A stretch of 43,267 bases of DNA from Bacteroidota bacterium. Lineage in GTDB: Bacteria > Chloroflexota > Anaerolineae > Aggregatilineales > Phototrophicaceae. Shown one piece after another: positions 16,035 through 23,992 of the stretch; within the stretch, counting starts at the first letter, position 1; every line of letters begins with the position of its first letter. The notes beneath the pieces were generated by a model. It searched no databases. It worked only from the letters and a program-made list of their open reading frames with translations, and had not been told where the DNA came from. Position numbers and translations under genes: made by a program. The stretch is taken from the NCBI GenBank assembly GCA_027492915.1, contig JAPUDW010000325.1, positions 7,249 through 50,515 of the forward strand, read 5' to 3'.

Positions 16035-16799
16035 ATGCAAAATCAATTTGCGCTCAATCGTAATTTAGGTCGTTTAACATCAGTCATCGCGGTGGCTGCG
16101 CTGCTGGTCGGGGTTTTGGGCTTTGCCATGCGGCCTGTCGGCGCGCAAGACACGCCGAACTCATCGGATCGCACGATTACCGTCAGCGGGTCGGGTCAGG
16201 TGTATGGTACGCCGGACATCGCTTACATCACCCTGGGCGTTGACCAAAAGGATGAAGATGCGAGCGCAGCGATTGACAGCGCCAACACGACCCTCGCGGC
16301 GATTGTTTCAGCCTTGACTGATGCCGGTGTGGCAGAAGCAGATGTCCAGACATCGAGCTACAACATTTATCCTGAAGACGTGATTGATCCTGCGAGCGGG
16401 CAGCCGACGGGCAGCCGCGTTTACCATGTCAACCTAGCCGTAAACGTTACCATCCGTGACATCAATAACGTTGGTGCGGTCATTACCGCCGGTTTGGGCG
16501 CTGGCGCCAATAGCATTCAGAGCCTGAGCTTTGGTATCGCCGACACCAAGTCGTTAGAATCGGAAGCACGTAAGGCAGCCGTGGCGGACGCACTTGACCG
16601 TGCGCAGCAGTTGGCCGCAGCGACGGGTGTGACGCTTGGCGAGCCGGTGATCGTCAGTGAAACGTTCAACAGCCCTGTTAGCCCGATCCTGAACCGTGCC
16701 GGTGGCGGCTTCGCGATGGATATGGCGGCTCCGCAGATTAACGCGGGACAGTTGAGCGTGGGCATTACCGTCAACATCACCTACGCCATTGCTGGCTAA
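16035..16799 (+). CDS. Secreted SIMPL-domain protein (DUF541)
   Basis: The 254-residue product starts with a signal peptide (VIAVAALLVGVLGFAM, cleavage near VGAQD). It continues with the SIMPL domain: RTITVSGSGQVYGTPDIAYI, then VQTSSYNIYPED, YHVNLAVNVTIRD and a C-terminal GVTLGEPVIVSE. Members such as BP26 and YggE form ring-like oligomers in the cell envelope and are linked to oxidative stress, but have no known catalysis. AGGAGG lies eight bases before the ATG. The leader holds a short CTACTC/GAGTAG hairpin (15994-16010). The gene faces the next gene and shares a strong terminator with it. Confidence 0.92.
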   Translation: MQNQFALNRNLGRLTSVIAVAALLVGVLGFAMRPVGAQDTPNSSDRTITVSGSGQVYGTPDIAYITLGVDQKDEDASAAIDSANTTLAAIVSALTDAGVAEADVQTSSYNIYPEDVIDPASGQPTGSRVYHVNLAVNVTIRDINNVGAVITAGLGAGANSIQSLSFGIADTKSLESEARKAAVADALDRAQQLAAATGVTLGEPVIVSETFNSPVSPILNRAGGGFAMDMAAPQINAGQLSVGITVNITYAIAG

Positions 16800-16821
16800 T
16801 CGAGCGAATCAGTTGTAAATA

Positions 16822-16856
16822 AACGAGGCGGGCACACATGTGTCCGCCTCGTTTTA
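16822..16856. terminator. Strong terminator between convergent genes
   Basis: AACGAGGCGG and CCGCCTCGTT flank an inner ACAC/GTGT stem with a 2-nt bulge. The hairpin is followed by TTTTATTT on the plus strand, 23 nt after the SIMPL stop. The minus-strand gene ends at 16854, overlapping the right edge. Confidence 0.85.
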
Positions 16857-17657
16857 TTTGTTGGGAGTCAGCGTGACGCTTGGTGTTAATTTAAAATCCG
16901 GCGTAGCATTTCCAAGGGGAACAATAATTTCCGGTGCATAAGCTGAGAAGGGTTGATAACCTTTCCAGCCGTAGAAACTACTTAGCTTAAGGCTCATGTC
17001 CATGCTCTGAGGTGTGGTGTAATACACACCGATAATTTCGCTGGTTTCGCTCAATGTGCCTGTAGCCGCACCCGCCACAAAAGCGAACACTGTCATACTC
17101 TGTTCAGGATAAAATAGATTGATAATCGCTTGATCATCTTTACCGCGGTTACCGAGAACATATTCCGGTTCGCCACGAGCATCAATCAATTGTTTTACTG
17201 TCATGTCAGGGGCAAGTTGAAAAAATATTGCGCTAACCGTTTCACCATCATCGGCAATAAGCTGACAGCAACTCTCCCCACTAGTGGTCTGCCAAGTTGC
17301 GAGTATAGCTGTGTCAGAATCTTGAACTGGTTGTGTGCGCAGATTATCAAAGTCAGTATCACCTTGCAGGATGATCAGCGCATCCTCAAATTTTGTCTTG
17401 CCGGGGACAATGTCACGCCAGCAAGGCGCATCACACGCCTCATCAATATGTATTAAGCTCGTGTCCTTAAGAAACTTGGGGTTACGCAGACTCGTGACGG
17501 TATCGGTCTGGGAATTTGTAGGTATGGAAGTCTCCGAAGCAAGAACCTCGGCAGCAGGTTCTTGTCGATTAAGAATCATTATGAAGGCGAATAACGCGAA
17601 TAGAGTAACCGCTATCAGGATGCCGATGACACGATTACCTTTGGTGAAGATGCGCAT
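16854..17657 (-). CDS. Membrane-anchored protein of unknown function
   Basis: The 267-residue product has a basic start and one hydrophobic helix (about residues 10-30, VIGILIAVTLFALFAFIMIL), which should anchor it with the rest outside. The outer part has a Cys pair at DEACDAPCW and another at ESCCQLI that could form disulfides. It also contains beta-type segments (AIFFQLAPDMTVKQLIDARG, MTVFAFVAG) and a Thr/Pro-rich C-terminal end (LTPSVTLTPNK). I do not recognise the family. Its AT-rich codon use is like that of the large secreted protein's core, unlike the GC-rich genes around it. Confidence 0.72.
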   Translation of the reverse strand: MRIFTKGNRVIGILIAVTLFALFAFIMILNRQEPAAEVLASETSIPTNSQTDTVTSLRNPKFLKDTSLIHIDEACDAPCWRDIVPGKTKFEDALIILQGDTDFDNLRTQPVQDSDTAILATWQTTSGESCCQLIADDGETVSAIFFQLAPDMTVKQLIDARGEPEYVLGNRGKDDQAIINLFYPEQSMTVFAFVAGAATGTLSETSEIIGVYYTTPQSMDMSLKLSSFYGWKGYQPFSAYAPEIIVPLGNATPDFKLTPSVTLTPNK

Positions 17658-17741
17658 ATTGTTTGGATGTGAGTAATTGAGATTATCCGAGATTATATCA
17701 ATAACTATTCAATTACGCATTTTACTCTCACCCTATAGCGA

Positions 17742-18797
17742 CTAATCCGTCAGCGCCAAATCCGCCAGCAGGGGCAGATGGTCGGAGCCAACGGCTTCAC
17801 TCTGCCACGCGCGAACGGTGCGTAAGCCGTCGCTGTGCCAGATGTAGTCGATGCGGATGAGCGGTGGCAGCCATGCCGGAAGGCCGCGCGCCCACGCCAC
17901 AGGCCAACTGCCACCGAGGCCGCTTCCGGCTTCGGCGAACGAATCATGCATCGCGGCGGCCAGTTTGTTGTAGGTCACGCTGAAGTCGCTGGTGTTGAAG
18001 TCACCCGCCAAAATGTAGGGCAGCGGCTCGTCAGCGAGATGCGCCAACAAACGGTCGATCTGCTGGTTGCGGAGGGTGTCTTCGAAGGCCAACGCCACCT
18101 GCGCGTAAAACGCCAAGCCGCTGACCGTAATCGCCTCATCATCGACCGGCCACGCCAGATGCAGGGTGTACACGGCGATCTGCTGCCCGTCTACGTCGAT
18201 CACGGTACGCACCGGCGCGGGGGTATCCGGCAAGCCGAGTTCCACAAATTCGGTGGTGACGATGGGATACTTCGACAAGGTGAAGTTATCGCCGAAGCGC
18301 GTTTCGTCGTGCTGGTTCGATTGGTAGGGGTAGATGTCGGCAAGGCCGCTCATCTCTCCGGTCGCATAAGCGGGGGATACTTCTTCAAGCGCGATGACAT
18401 CCGCACCCGTTCCGCGCAGCCATTCTTCGGTGCCGCTGATGTCGTGGCGGTTGCCCCAAACGTTCAAGGTCGCCACACGGATGGTCTTTTCACCCGCTAC
18501 GGCCACAACCGGCTTGGGGATGAAGCGTGGGCCAACCCATAGCAGCAGCAGCGCCACTACGGGCAGCAAACGCAGCAGGGCTAAACGGCTGCGCGATAGC
18601 AGCGCAAGTGCTAGCAATGGAAACAGGGGCAGGAAGAAGAAGTGGGCAAAGCTGTTCAACAGGGATACTTTCGGCTGCCCATCAGCCACCACCAGCCGCA
18701 GCGCCATGTAAATCGCCATTAGCAGCAGGTAGGTCAGCGCCGTGCCGTTGATGATGCGCTTGAATACACCTGTATGTTCTTGAACCGCTTCGGTCAT
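17742..18797 (-). CDS. Endonuclease/exonuclease/phosphatase (EEP) family membrane protein
   Basis: About 351 residues. Two to three hydrophobic helices fill the first 100 residues (ALTYLLLMAIYMALRLVV; FFFLPLFPLLALALL; LLPVVALLLLWVG). The EEP domain follows with its standard motifs: VATLNVWGN, ALEEVSPAYA, ILAGDFNTSDFS, RIDYIWHSDG and GSDHLPLLADL. The catalytic Asp/His pair and metal-binding Asn/Glu are thus in place. The family hydrolyses phosphodiesters in nucleic acids, sphingomyelin or inositol lipids; the membrane anchor puts the active site at or outside the membrane. The ATG at 18797 has GAGGAA eight bases upstream; an in-frame start at 18845 adds 16 residues. Confidence 0.88.
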   Translation of the reverse strand: MTEAVQEHTGVFKRIINGTALTYLLLMAIYMALRLVVADGQPKVSLLNSFAHFFFLPLFPLLALALLSRSRLALLRLLPVVALLLLWVGPRFIPKPVVAVAGEKTIRVATLNVWGNRHDISGTEEWLRGTGADVIALEEVSPAYATGEMSGLADIYPYQSNQHDETRFGDNFTLSKYPIVTTEFVELGLPDTPAPVRTVIDVDGQQIAVYTLHLAWPVDDEAITVSGLAFYAQVALAFEDTLRNQQIDRLLAHLADEPLPYILAGDFNTSDFSVTYNKLAAAMHDSFAEAGSGLGGSWPVAWARGLPAWLPPLIRIDYIWHSDGLRTVRAWQSEAVGSDHLPLLADLALTD

Positions 18798-18930
18798 GCT
18801 TATTCCTCTTGTGTCAGTTTCCGTTTTCGGTTCCATCTTCTGCACTTCGCCTTGCAGCCGCCCAAATGAGGATGATACGTTAGCCGAGAAATCACGCGAT
18901 TTGCTATCATTAACCCCCTGTTTTGCGGGG

Positions 18931-18959
18931 TTGATGCATATGAAAAGTGGTCATATAAT
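18931..18959 (+). promoter_or_regulatory. Promoter of the Nif11-like gene
   Basis: TTGATG (18931-18936) and TATAAT (18954-18959) are separated by 17 bp, a near-consensus sigma-70-type promoter. It would give a leader of about 130 nt before the ATG at 19098. Immediately upstream, AACCCC and GGGGTT flank CTGTTTTGC (about 18912-18932), a small hairpin. Confidence 0.65.
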
Positions 18960-19097
18960 GTAAATCGTAATGTGCGACCGCTCAAATTTTTGAGCTGCAC
19001 ATGGCTGAACCACATGCTTTCCCTCGCAGTAACTCAATTGAAGTGGTTTGCGCCTTTTGTTTTTCCAATCGGTCACAAGCAAGGAAAGGAAACGACA

Positions 19098-19322
19098 ATG
19101 GCTACCAACACAATTCAGGCTCAGGAATTTATCGAAATGCTAGAAGCGAACACAGCTTTACAGGCGCAGTTTGCGATTGCCTCGCCCAACTCGCTTGACG
19201 GTGTGGTGGATTTCGCAGATGGCAAAGGCTTCGTGTTTACGCGGTCAGAACTTGAGGCCGCGCTCAAACACCATCCAGAAAGTTCCGTCACGAACCAACT
19301 GCGGCAGTACGTCCACTACTAA
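19098..19322 (+). CDS. Nif11-like small protein
   Basis: The 74-residue product matches the Nif11 leader pattern: QAQEFIEMLEANTALQAQF, then a loop and GKGFVFTRSELEAAL near residue 50. This domain occurs near nitrogenase genes and as the long leader of some ribosomally made, modified peptides. Here the tail after the domain is short (KHHPESSVTNQLRQYVHY) with no Gly-Gly cleavage site and no Cys/Ser/Thr-rich core, and no maturation enzyme or peptide exporter is adjacent. A precursor role is therefore not supported. AAGGAAAGGA lies before the ATG at 19098; an in-frame upstream ATG at 18972 would add 42 residues outside the domain. Confidence 0.75.
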   Translation: MATNTIQAQEFIEMLEANTALQAQFAIASPNSLDGVVDFADGKGFVFTRSELEAALKHHPESSVTNQLRQYVHY

Positions 19323-19496
19323 GCCGGTTTATACAACCGATCTGATGCCAACCTAATCAAGCGGCGGTGTTGCCCCGTCGCTGCTCCCACAATCTCCTCT
19401 GCTTTTCTCTTCTTCCTCTGCGGTTAAATGGTATGGATTGTTTTCACGCAGTACAATCTCACGCATGACATTTACCCTACAAAGGATAAGCCTCTC

Positions 19497-20606
19497 ATGC
19501 GCTACCGCCGGATGCCCATTGAAGTTGAATCGCCGGAGCAGTTTGGTTACGGCAACATCGACTGCAATCTCGCCGAAAGCTCAGTGACCGATGGCCTCAT
19601 TAGCGACCTCGGCATCAATCTTGACGGCCTCGTGCTGATGTACGGTGACCATTACGGCAAGCCCGAACTGCGCCAATTGATCGCCGCCGAGCATCCTGCC
19701 CTGCAACCGGACGATGTGCTGCTGACGGTTGGCGCGGCGGCGGCGTTGTTTATCGTTTCAACCTCGCTGCTGAGTGCGGGTGACCGGCTGCTGGTGGCCT
19801 TCCCGAATTACGCCACCAACATCGAAACGCCGCGCCAGATGGGCTGCGAGATGGACTTTTACCCGCTGACGTTTGATAACGGCTTCCGCATCAACGTGGA
19901 TGAGATCATCAGCCGCATCACGCCGGAAACCAAACTTGTGAGCCTGACCTGCCCGCACAACCCGACCGGCAGCATGCTCAGCGAGGCCGACCTCACACGC
20001 TTGATCGCGGCGGTCGAGGCCAAGGGCATCCGCCTGCTGTTCGACGAAACCTACCGCGAGATGAGCTTTGGCGCGGTGCTGCCACCTGCTGCCGCGTTGT
20101 CGCCCAGCGTCATCAGTGTGTCGTCGCTCTCGAAAACCTACGGCCTGCCCGGTATCCGCATGGGCTGGCTGATCTGCCGCGACAAGACGTTGATGGAAAC
20201 TTTCCTCGCGGCGAAGGAGCAAATCTTCATTTCGAATTCGGTGGTCGATGAGGAAATCGCCTACCAATTCCTGCTGCGTAAGCCTGAACACCTCGCACGG
20301 ATCAAGGCGCATATTGACGCGAACTTCGCTGTCGTCAAAGCGTGGATGGCCGAGCAGACCGATTTCGAGTGGGTGGAGCCGCAGGGCGGATGCGTGTGCT
20401 TCCCGCGCATCAAGCCGGAGTCGGGCGTGGATGTCGAAAAGTTCTATAAGCTGCTGAACACTGTCTACAAAACTTTCACCGGCCCCGGTCACTGGTTCGA
20501 GTCGGATCGGGCGCATATGCGCGTGGGCTTCGGCTGGCCGAGCAAAGATGAACTATCACGCGGGTTAGCGAACATTACGCAGGCGCTCAACGCGGCGAAG
20601 GATTAG
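19497..20606 (+). CDS. PLP-dependent aminotransferase class I/II (capreomycidine-synthase-like)
   Basis: The 369-residue protein has the fold-type I motifs. These are MYGDHYGKPELRQLI near residue 50, CPHNPTGSML at about 155-164, the cofactor-binding FDETYREM, and the PLP lysine in SSLSKTYGLPGIRMGW (about 215-230). MRVGFGW near the C-terminus holds the substrate-carboxylate Arg. Relatives act on arginine-type or other amino acids, including capreomycidine synthases that cyclise hydroxyarginine, but general aminotransferases also look like this. AAAGGATAAG precedes the ATG at 19497; the upstream in-frame start at 19428 lacks support. The molbindin gene follows after 50 nt on the same strand. 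Confidence 0.88.
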   Translation: MRYRRMPIEVESPEQFGYGNIDCNLAESSVTDGLISDLGINLDGLVLMYGDHYGKPELRQLIAAEHPALQPDDVLLTVGAAAALFIVSTSLLSAGDRLLVAFPNYATNIETPRQMGCEMDFYPLTFDNGFRINVDEIISRITPETKLVSLTCPHNPTGSMLSEADLTRLIAAVEAKGIRLLFDETYREMSFGAVLPPAAALSPSVISVSSLSKTYGLPGIRMGWLICRDKTLMETFLAAKEQIFISNSVVDEEIAYQFLLRKPEHLARIKAHIDANFAVVKAWMAEQTDFEWVEPQGGCVCFPRIKPESGVDVEKFYKLLNTVYKTFTGPGHWFESDRAHMRVGFGWPSKDELSRGLANITQALNAAKD

Positions 20607-20656
20607 ATGCATCGGGTTATAATCAACATCAACTTTGCAAATAAGGAGATGCATAA

Positions 20657-20869
20657 ATGGCACTCAGCGCACGTAACCAACTTAAAGGCACGATCAAGTC
20701 GATTGCCACCGATAAAATTATGGCGGAAGTGGTTGTTACCCTCGGTGATGGGCAGGAACTTGTGTCCGTCATCACCACGTCATCGGTTCAGCGACTCAAC
20801 CTGCAAGTCGGTCAGCCGATTCTGGTCGTTATCAAATCCACCGAGGTCATGCTGGCGACGGAGAGCTAG
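20657..20869 (+). CDS. mop: Molbindin (single TOBE/Mop domain)
   Basis: The 70-residue product is one Mop/TOBE unit: SARNQLKGTIKSI, an EVVVTLGDGQELVSVIT middle and ILVVIKSTEVML at the end, matching molbindin length. Molbindins assemble as hexamers that bind molybdate or tungstate oxyanions in the cytosol and buffer them for cofactor synthesis. AAGGAG lies eight bases before the ATG, and TATAAT at 20619-20624 may give it its own promoter. No molybdate transporter or cofactor gene is close, so it probably serves the whole cell. A REP-like palindrome follows the stop. Confidence 0.9.
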   Translation: MALSARNQLKGTIKSIATDKIMAEVVVTLGDGQELVSVITTSSVQRLNLQVGQPILVVIKSTEVMLATES

Positions 20870-20879
20870 TAAATTACTG

Positions 20880-20902
20880 AGGACGTACACCTGTGCGTCC
20901 TT
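20880..20902. repeat. REP-like GGACG palindrome behind molbindin
   Basis: AGGACGTACA and TGTGCGTCCT pair with one wobble, ten bases after the molbindin stop and before the next gene. It has the same outline as the GGGGCGCAC copies but with GGACG arms, like the inner repeat at 32556-32577. Confidence 0.5.
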
Positions 20903-20934
20903 ATGTGTTCTTCGATAGTCGCTAGGATAGTACG

Positions 20935-21330
20935 ATGAGAACGTATCCAGATTTCACATGGGAATATATTGTTGATTTCTTTGAAAGTTGTCGTAGTTGG
21001 GCATTAGCGGAATCGGCTAAATCCGATGATATGTCTGAGCGACGGCATTCAGAACTTATTGCGGCTGAGAATGTTCTCAAACTACTCCCTAAGCTCCAAG
21101 AACATCCTCAACTTGGAGCCTTCGTTCCAATGAGATCATTGATGATGTTGCGCTGGTTCCCTACAAATGAGTGTGAAATTGATTTGTATTTTAATGGGGA
21201 AAGATTTGTTATAAATGTGTTTTCCAGAAACCTGCGTGAAGCTGCCTCGATAAATGAAGAAAAGCTTGTCACCTTAGACACCGCCGCCGATGAAGTTTAC
21301 GCCTTCATCACCCAACTGCACGACGACTAA
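20935..21330 (+). CDS. Hypothetical protein (131 aa)
   Basis: The product is acidic, soluble and without signal or membrane segments. It begins with an aromatic-rich helix (TWEYIVDFFESCRSWALAE) and has a beta-type centre (CEIDLYFNGERFVINVFS) before an acidic helical end (DTAADEVYAFITQLHDD). I do not recognise the family. The pattern, a helix then a curved sheet, is seen in small immunity-type proteins of contact or toxin systems, but no toxin gene adjoins it and this is only a resemblance. AT-rich codon use differs from both neighbours. AGGAT lies upstream of the ATG. Confidence 0.65.
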   Translation: MRTYPDFTWEYIVDFFESCRSWALAESAKSDDMSERRHSELIAAENVLKLLPKLQEHPQLGAFVPMRSLMMLRWFPTNECEIDLYFNGERFVINVFSRNLREAASINEEKLVTLDTAADEVYAFITQLHDD

Positions 21331-21355
21331 CTCCAACCCTCTGTATTCTCTGCGG

Positions 21356-22360
21356 TTAAATTTGCCGCAGCGTCGGAATCACCTGCTCGCCAATGATGCG
21401 GATGCCCACGTCGGGGTTCGTCAGCCCGTGCGGCGTACCGAACTCTACCCTCCCCGCGCCCGCCGCGAAGCACCGCTCCGCCTGCGCGATCAAATCCGCC
21501 GCGTTACCCGAAAACGCGAACCGGTCAAGTAACTCGTCGGAGATCAACCGTGCGCCTTCCCGCGCCTCGCCCTTATCGGCATGACCGCGCAGCCGTTCCA
21601 CCAACTCCGGCTCGACCTGCACGGTCGGGTCGAGGGGGGCGACCACCGGTAGGTACAGCACCGCCGCTTCCCGCGCCGCCTGCCGTGCGGCCTCGCGGTC
21701 GTCATCCACCACCGTCACCGCGCCCAGTACCACGCTGACGGAGCCAAGTGCTCGTCCGGCGAGTCGTTCGCCCTCGGCAATATAACCCTTCATCACCGCC
21801 ACCACATCGGGGTTGGCTGAACCCCCGACCTTCACCTCATCGGCTAGTTCACCCGCCAACGCACACAGCTTCTTGCCCCACGAGCCAATCATGATCGGCA
21901 CATTTTTCTCCGGCAGGGGATAGGGTGCGCGGACGTGCGGCGCGACTTGATACAGCTCGCCGCCATAGCCACCCGCCTCGCCGGAAAGCAGTTTGCGCAC
22001 TATCTGGATCGTTTCGCGAATGGCTTGGATCGGGCGGTTGATCTCGGTTACGCCGTGATCTTCCAACCACGCCCCCCGCGCCAGCCCCAAGTACGCCCCG
22101 CCAGAAGCCGCGCTTGCCAGCAGTGCCGTATCCGCCGCGATGTCTATCGGCTGCATTCGTGACGGCGATACCGCCGCTGGCCCCAACCGTGCCCGCCGGA
22201 TGTGGGGAGCCATCAGCAGCAGCGGGCCGTAGCTGGGGTGGAAGGGCGCGTCGCAGTACACACTCACCGCGTCAAAGGCGTACTGGTCAACCAGCTTGGC
22301 AAGCGCGATGTACTGCGCGGGTGTTTTATCGGTCTGAAAGGCGATGCTGATTTCGGGCAT
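21356..22360 (-). CDS. LLM-class flavin-dependent oxidoreductase
   Basis: The 334-residue protein has the luciferase-like TIM barrel with the family's N-terminal MPEISIAFQTDKTPAQYI, FDAVSVYCDAPFHPSY, AAVSPSRMQPIDIAADTALL, and PIMIGSWGKKLCALAGELADEV. It looks closest to the Mer-like, coenzyme F420-dependent branch, but FMN-dependent members share most motifs. The reaction is reduction, or oxygen insertion, on an unknown substrate. It lies downstream of the VOC gene on the same strand (68-nt gap), so both should answer to the TetR regulator beyond. A perfect 13-bp hairpin in the gap ends directly against the start codon and no ribosome site is visible, which suggests translational control. Confidence 0.88.
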   Translation of the reverse strand: MPEISIAFQTDKTPAQYIALAKLVDQYAFDAVSVYCDAPFHPSYGPLLLMAPHIRRARLGPAAVSPSRMQPIDIAADTALLASAASGGAYLGLARGAWLEDHGVTEINRPIQAIRETIQIVRKLLSGEAGGYGGELYQVAPHVRAPYPLPEKNVPIMIGSWGKKLCALAGELADEVKVGGSANPDVVAVMKGYIAEGERLAGRALGSVSVVLGAVTVVDDDREAARQAAREAAVLYLPVVAPLDPTVQVEPELVERLRGHADKGEAREGARLISDELLDRFAFSGNAADLIAQAERCFAAGAGRVEFGTPHGLTNPDVGIRIIGEQVIPTLRQI

Positions 22361-22422
22361 GGTGATGTTTAGCCGCTGTTATGCAAAGGTTGAGGCCGCC
22401 TATTGTAGCGCTAAACATCACC
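22361..22422 (-). promoter_or_regulatory. Long inverted repeat abutting the LLM start codon
   Basis: GGTGATGTTTAGC (22361-22373) and GCTAAACATCACC (22410-22422) are perfect 13-bp inverted repeats with a 36-nt loop. In the minus-strand mRNA the second arm runs straight into the LLM ATG. The hairpin occupies almost the whole gap between the VOC stop (22429) and the LLM start (22360). It could block translation, stabilise the message, or work as a partial terminator, although no T run follows. Confidence 0.75.
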
Positions 22423-22428
22423 CGTTCA

Positions 22429-22845
22429 CTACACTTCGATATTGTATTGGGCGGCAAACTCAGGTGATGGGGCGATGATCTTGATGATGTCAAGCAGCAC
22501 ACCGTTCGGGTCGGCAGTAATGAAGTGGCGCTGCCCGAAGGCTTCATCGCGTATCGCCAGCAGCACCGGCAGCCCCGCCGCCTGTAAACGCGTGTATTCA
22601 GCATCCACATCCTCAACCTCGAAGTTCAGGATGACACCCTGCGACAACTTACGGGCGACCGCCGGAATGGTTTCGTGGTCGTATTGCAGAACCGCCAACT
22701 GGTATTCGGGGTGATTTTTCATGATGAGGCTCACGTACCAATCCGCCTCAAAGGTCGTCTCGAAGTTGAAGTGTGTGCTGTAGAAGGCGTGGGTCTCCGC
22801 CACCTTATCCGTCATAATCACGGGGTAAAAGCTGGACAAGTTCAT
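22429..22845 (-). CDS. VOC-family protein in a TetR-controlled operon
   Basis: The 138-residue product has the paired VOC modules: [21 protein letters not shown] at the start, [21 protein letters not shown] in the centre and [17 protein letters not shown] at the end, with a Glu-type metal position missing at the last strand. Members are glyoxalase-like lyases, extradiol dioxygenases or drug-binding proteins. AAGGAG precedes the ATG. The promoter, TTGACA and TATTAT on the minus strand, lies inside the palindromes at 22892-22922, so repression by the divergent TetR protein is expected. The LLM oxidoreductase gene follows 68 nt downstream, which suggests a two-gene detoxification or modification unit. 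Confidence 0.88.
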   Translation of the reverse strand: MNLSSFYPVIMTDKVAETHAFYSTHFNFETTFEADWYVSLIMKNHPEYQLAVLQYDHETIPAVARKLSQGVILNFEVEDVDAEYTRLQAAGLPVLLAIRDEAFGQRHFITADPNGVLLDIIKIIAPSPEFAAQYNIEV

Positions 22846-22891
22846 GATTGCTCCTTACACTCTTAGTTGACATTGTGTTTCGCATACACGT

Positions 22892-22927
22892 TGTATGTAT
22901 AATACATACAGTCTGTATGTATGTCAA
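22892..22927. promoter_or_regulatory. TetR operator overlapping the VOC promoter
   Basis: Three alternating half-sites lie head to tail: TGTATGTAT (22892-22900), ATACATACAG (22902-22911) and CTGTATGTAT (22913-22922). The first two form one dyad and the last two a perfect 10-1-10 dyad. On the minus strand, TTGACA (22922-22927) and TATTAT (22899-22904) are 17 bp apart and cover the same bases, so a bound repressor would block the VOC promoter. A plus-strand TATAAT at 22898-22903 could serve the TetR gene. Confidence 0.8.
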
Positions 22928-22954
22928 CTTAAAAGTAAATGAGAGCAGCCGCTT

Positions 22955-23563
22955 ATGCCTACTAAAACACCCACCACGACCAAAGCCCAACAGCGAGAAA
23001 TGACCCGCGCCAAACTGATCGCCATCGCCCGTGACATTTTCGCCCGCGATGGCTACGCCCACGCCGCCACCGAGGATATTGTGAAGGTAGCGGGTGTTAC
23101 ACGCGGGGCGCTTTACCACCATTTCACCAACAAGGATGACTTGTTCCGCGCGGTGGTTGAAGATATTCAGGCAGAAATTGCGGGGCGCATTGTTGACGAG
23201 TCGGAGAAAGCGCCGGACTCGTGGGCGGAGTTGATCGCTGGTTGCCATGCTTTCCTCGCCGCCAGCATTGACCCCAAGCTCCAGCGCATTTTGTTGATCG
23301 ACGCGCCCGCCGTGCTGGGCTGGGAGGCGTGGCGCAAACTGGACGCGGAATACGGAACCCGCTTGCTGCGCGAAATCCTCGAAGTCCTGCAACATCAGGG
23401 CATCATCAATCCCCGCTCGATGGAAGCGCTCGTTCACCTGCTCACGGGCGCGATGAACGAAGCATCCCTATGGATCGCCCAATCGTCCCAGCCGCAGCAA
23501 GCCCTCGCCGAAGCACAAGCTGAACTCGAAACGCTGTTGACTGCGCTGCGGGTAGGCGGATAA
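22955..23563 (+). CDS. TetR/AcrR-family repressor
   Basis: The 202-residue protein has the N-terminal helix-turn-helix (about residues 20-65: RAKLIAIARDIFARDGY, ATEDIVKVAGVTRGALYHHF, NKDDLFRAVVED). A helical ligand-binding and dimer domain fills the rest. Such repressors leave DNA on binding a small lipophilic ligand. The gene is divergent from the VOC plus LLM operon, with a pair of overlapping palindromes in between that fits TetR dimers. It should therefore repress that operon and itself. The C-terminal part (LRVGG) ends just before the toxin gene on the other strand. Confidence 0.93.
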   Translation: MPTKTPTTTKAQQREMTRAKLIAIARDIFARDGYAHAATEDIVKVAGVTRGALYHHFTNKDDLFRAVVEDIQAEIAGRIVDESEKAPDSWAELIAGCHAFLAASIDPKLQRILLIDAPAVLGWEAWRKLDAEYGTRLLREILEVLQHQGIINPRSMEALVHLLTGAMNEASLWIAQSSQPQQALAEAQAELETLLTALRVGG

Positions 23564-23578
23564 AAACACTATTTAGTG

Positions 23579-23992
23579 CTAGGGAAGCAGCTCGAAAAAC
23601 TCGCAGTGTGGCGGACGATAGATCATAAAATCACGATAATCAAATGTGCAGATTTCACAAATATCGAGCCGTTCGGCCATTGCCATTAACGCGACATCTA
23701 CGAAGTCAAATTCGTTGTCGCTGTAGTCTGCCATTATCGTCTGCATACGGTTCATATCATTGTCAGTTAGCGGCTCAATTTGAAACAGGCTAGAACGTAC
23801 AAATTGGAATGCCTTTATAGCCGCATCATAATTCATTCGCGCTGCTACCATATAGAAAAATTCAGAAAGGACAGGCGCAGGAATCAGCCGTTTCATTTTC
23901 GCGGCTTGTATCGCGCTTACTGCTTCGAGATGATGAATATCCTTAGGAAATACCAACGCCAACAGAAAATTGGTGTCAATCAGGGCGGTCAT
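23579..23992 (-). CDS. PIN-domain ribonuclease toxin, VapC-like
   Basis: The 137-residue protein has the PIN signature residues: Asp6 in ALIDTNFLLALVF, Glu44 in LSEFFYMVA, Asp96/Asp99 in FDFVDVALMAMAERL and Asp118 in ICTFDYRDF. These bind Mg or Mn and cut RNA, usually tRNA or rRNA in VapC toxins. GAGGAAAT precedes the ATG, which lies inside the end of the upstream gene: a 17-nt overlap, typical of toxin-antitoxin pairs. AT-rich codon use stands out against the GC-rich TetR gene, consistent with transfer. The missing piece is an obviously VapB-type antitoxin, because the partner is larger than usual. Confidence 0.85.
   Translation of the reverse strand: MTALIDTNFLLALVFPKDIHHLEAVSAIQAAKMKRLIPAPVLSEFFYMVAARMNYDAAIKAFQFVRSSLFQIEPLTDNDMNRMQTIMADYSDNEFDFVDVALMAMAERLDICEICTFDYRDFMIYRPPHCEFFELLP

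Noticed and set aside
19098..20606. Nif11-like gene plus aminotransferase as a peptide natural-product cluster
   Set aside because: No core peptide, no modification enzyme, no exporter; the two genes have separate ribosome sites and a 174-nt gap.
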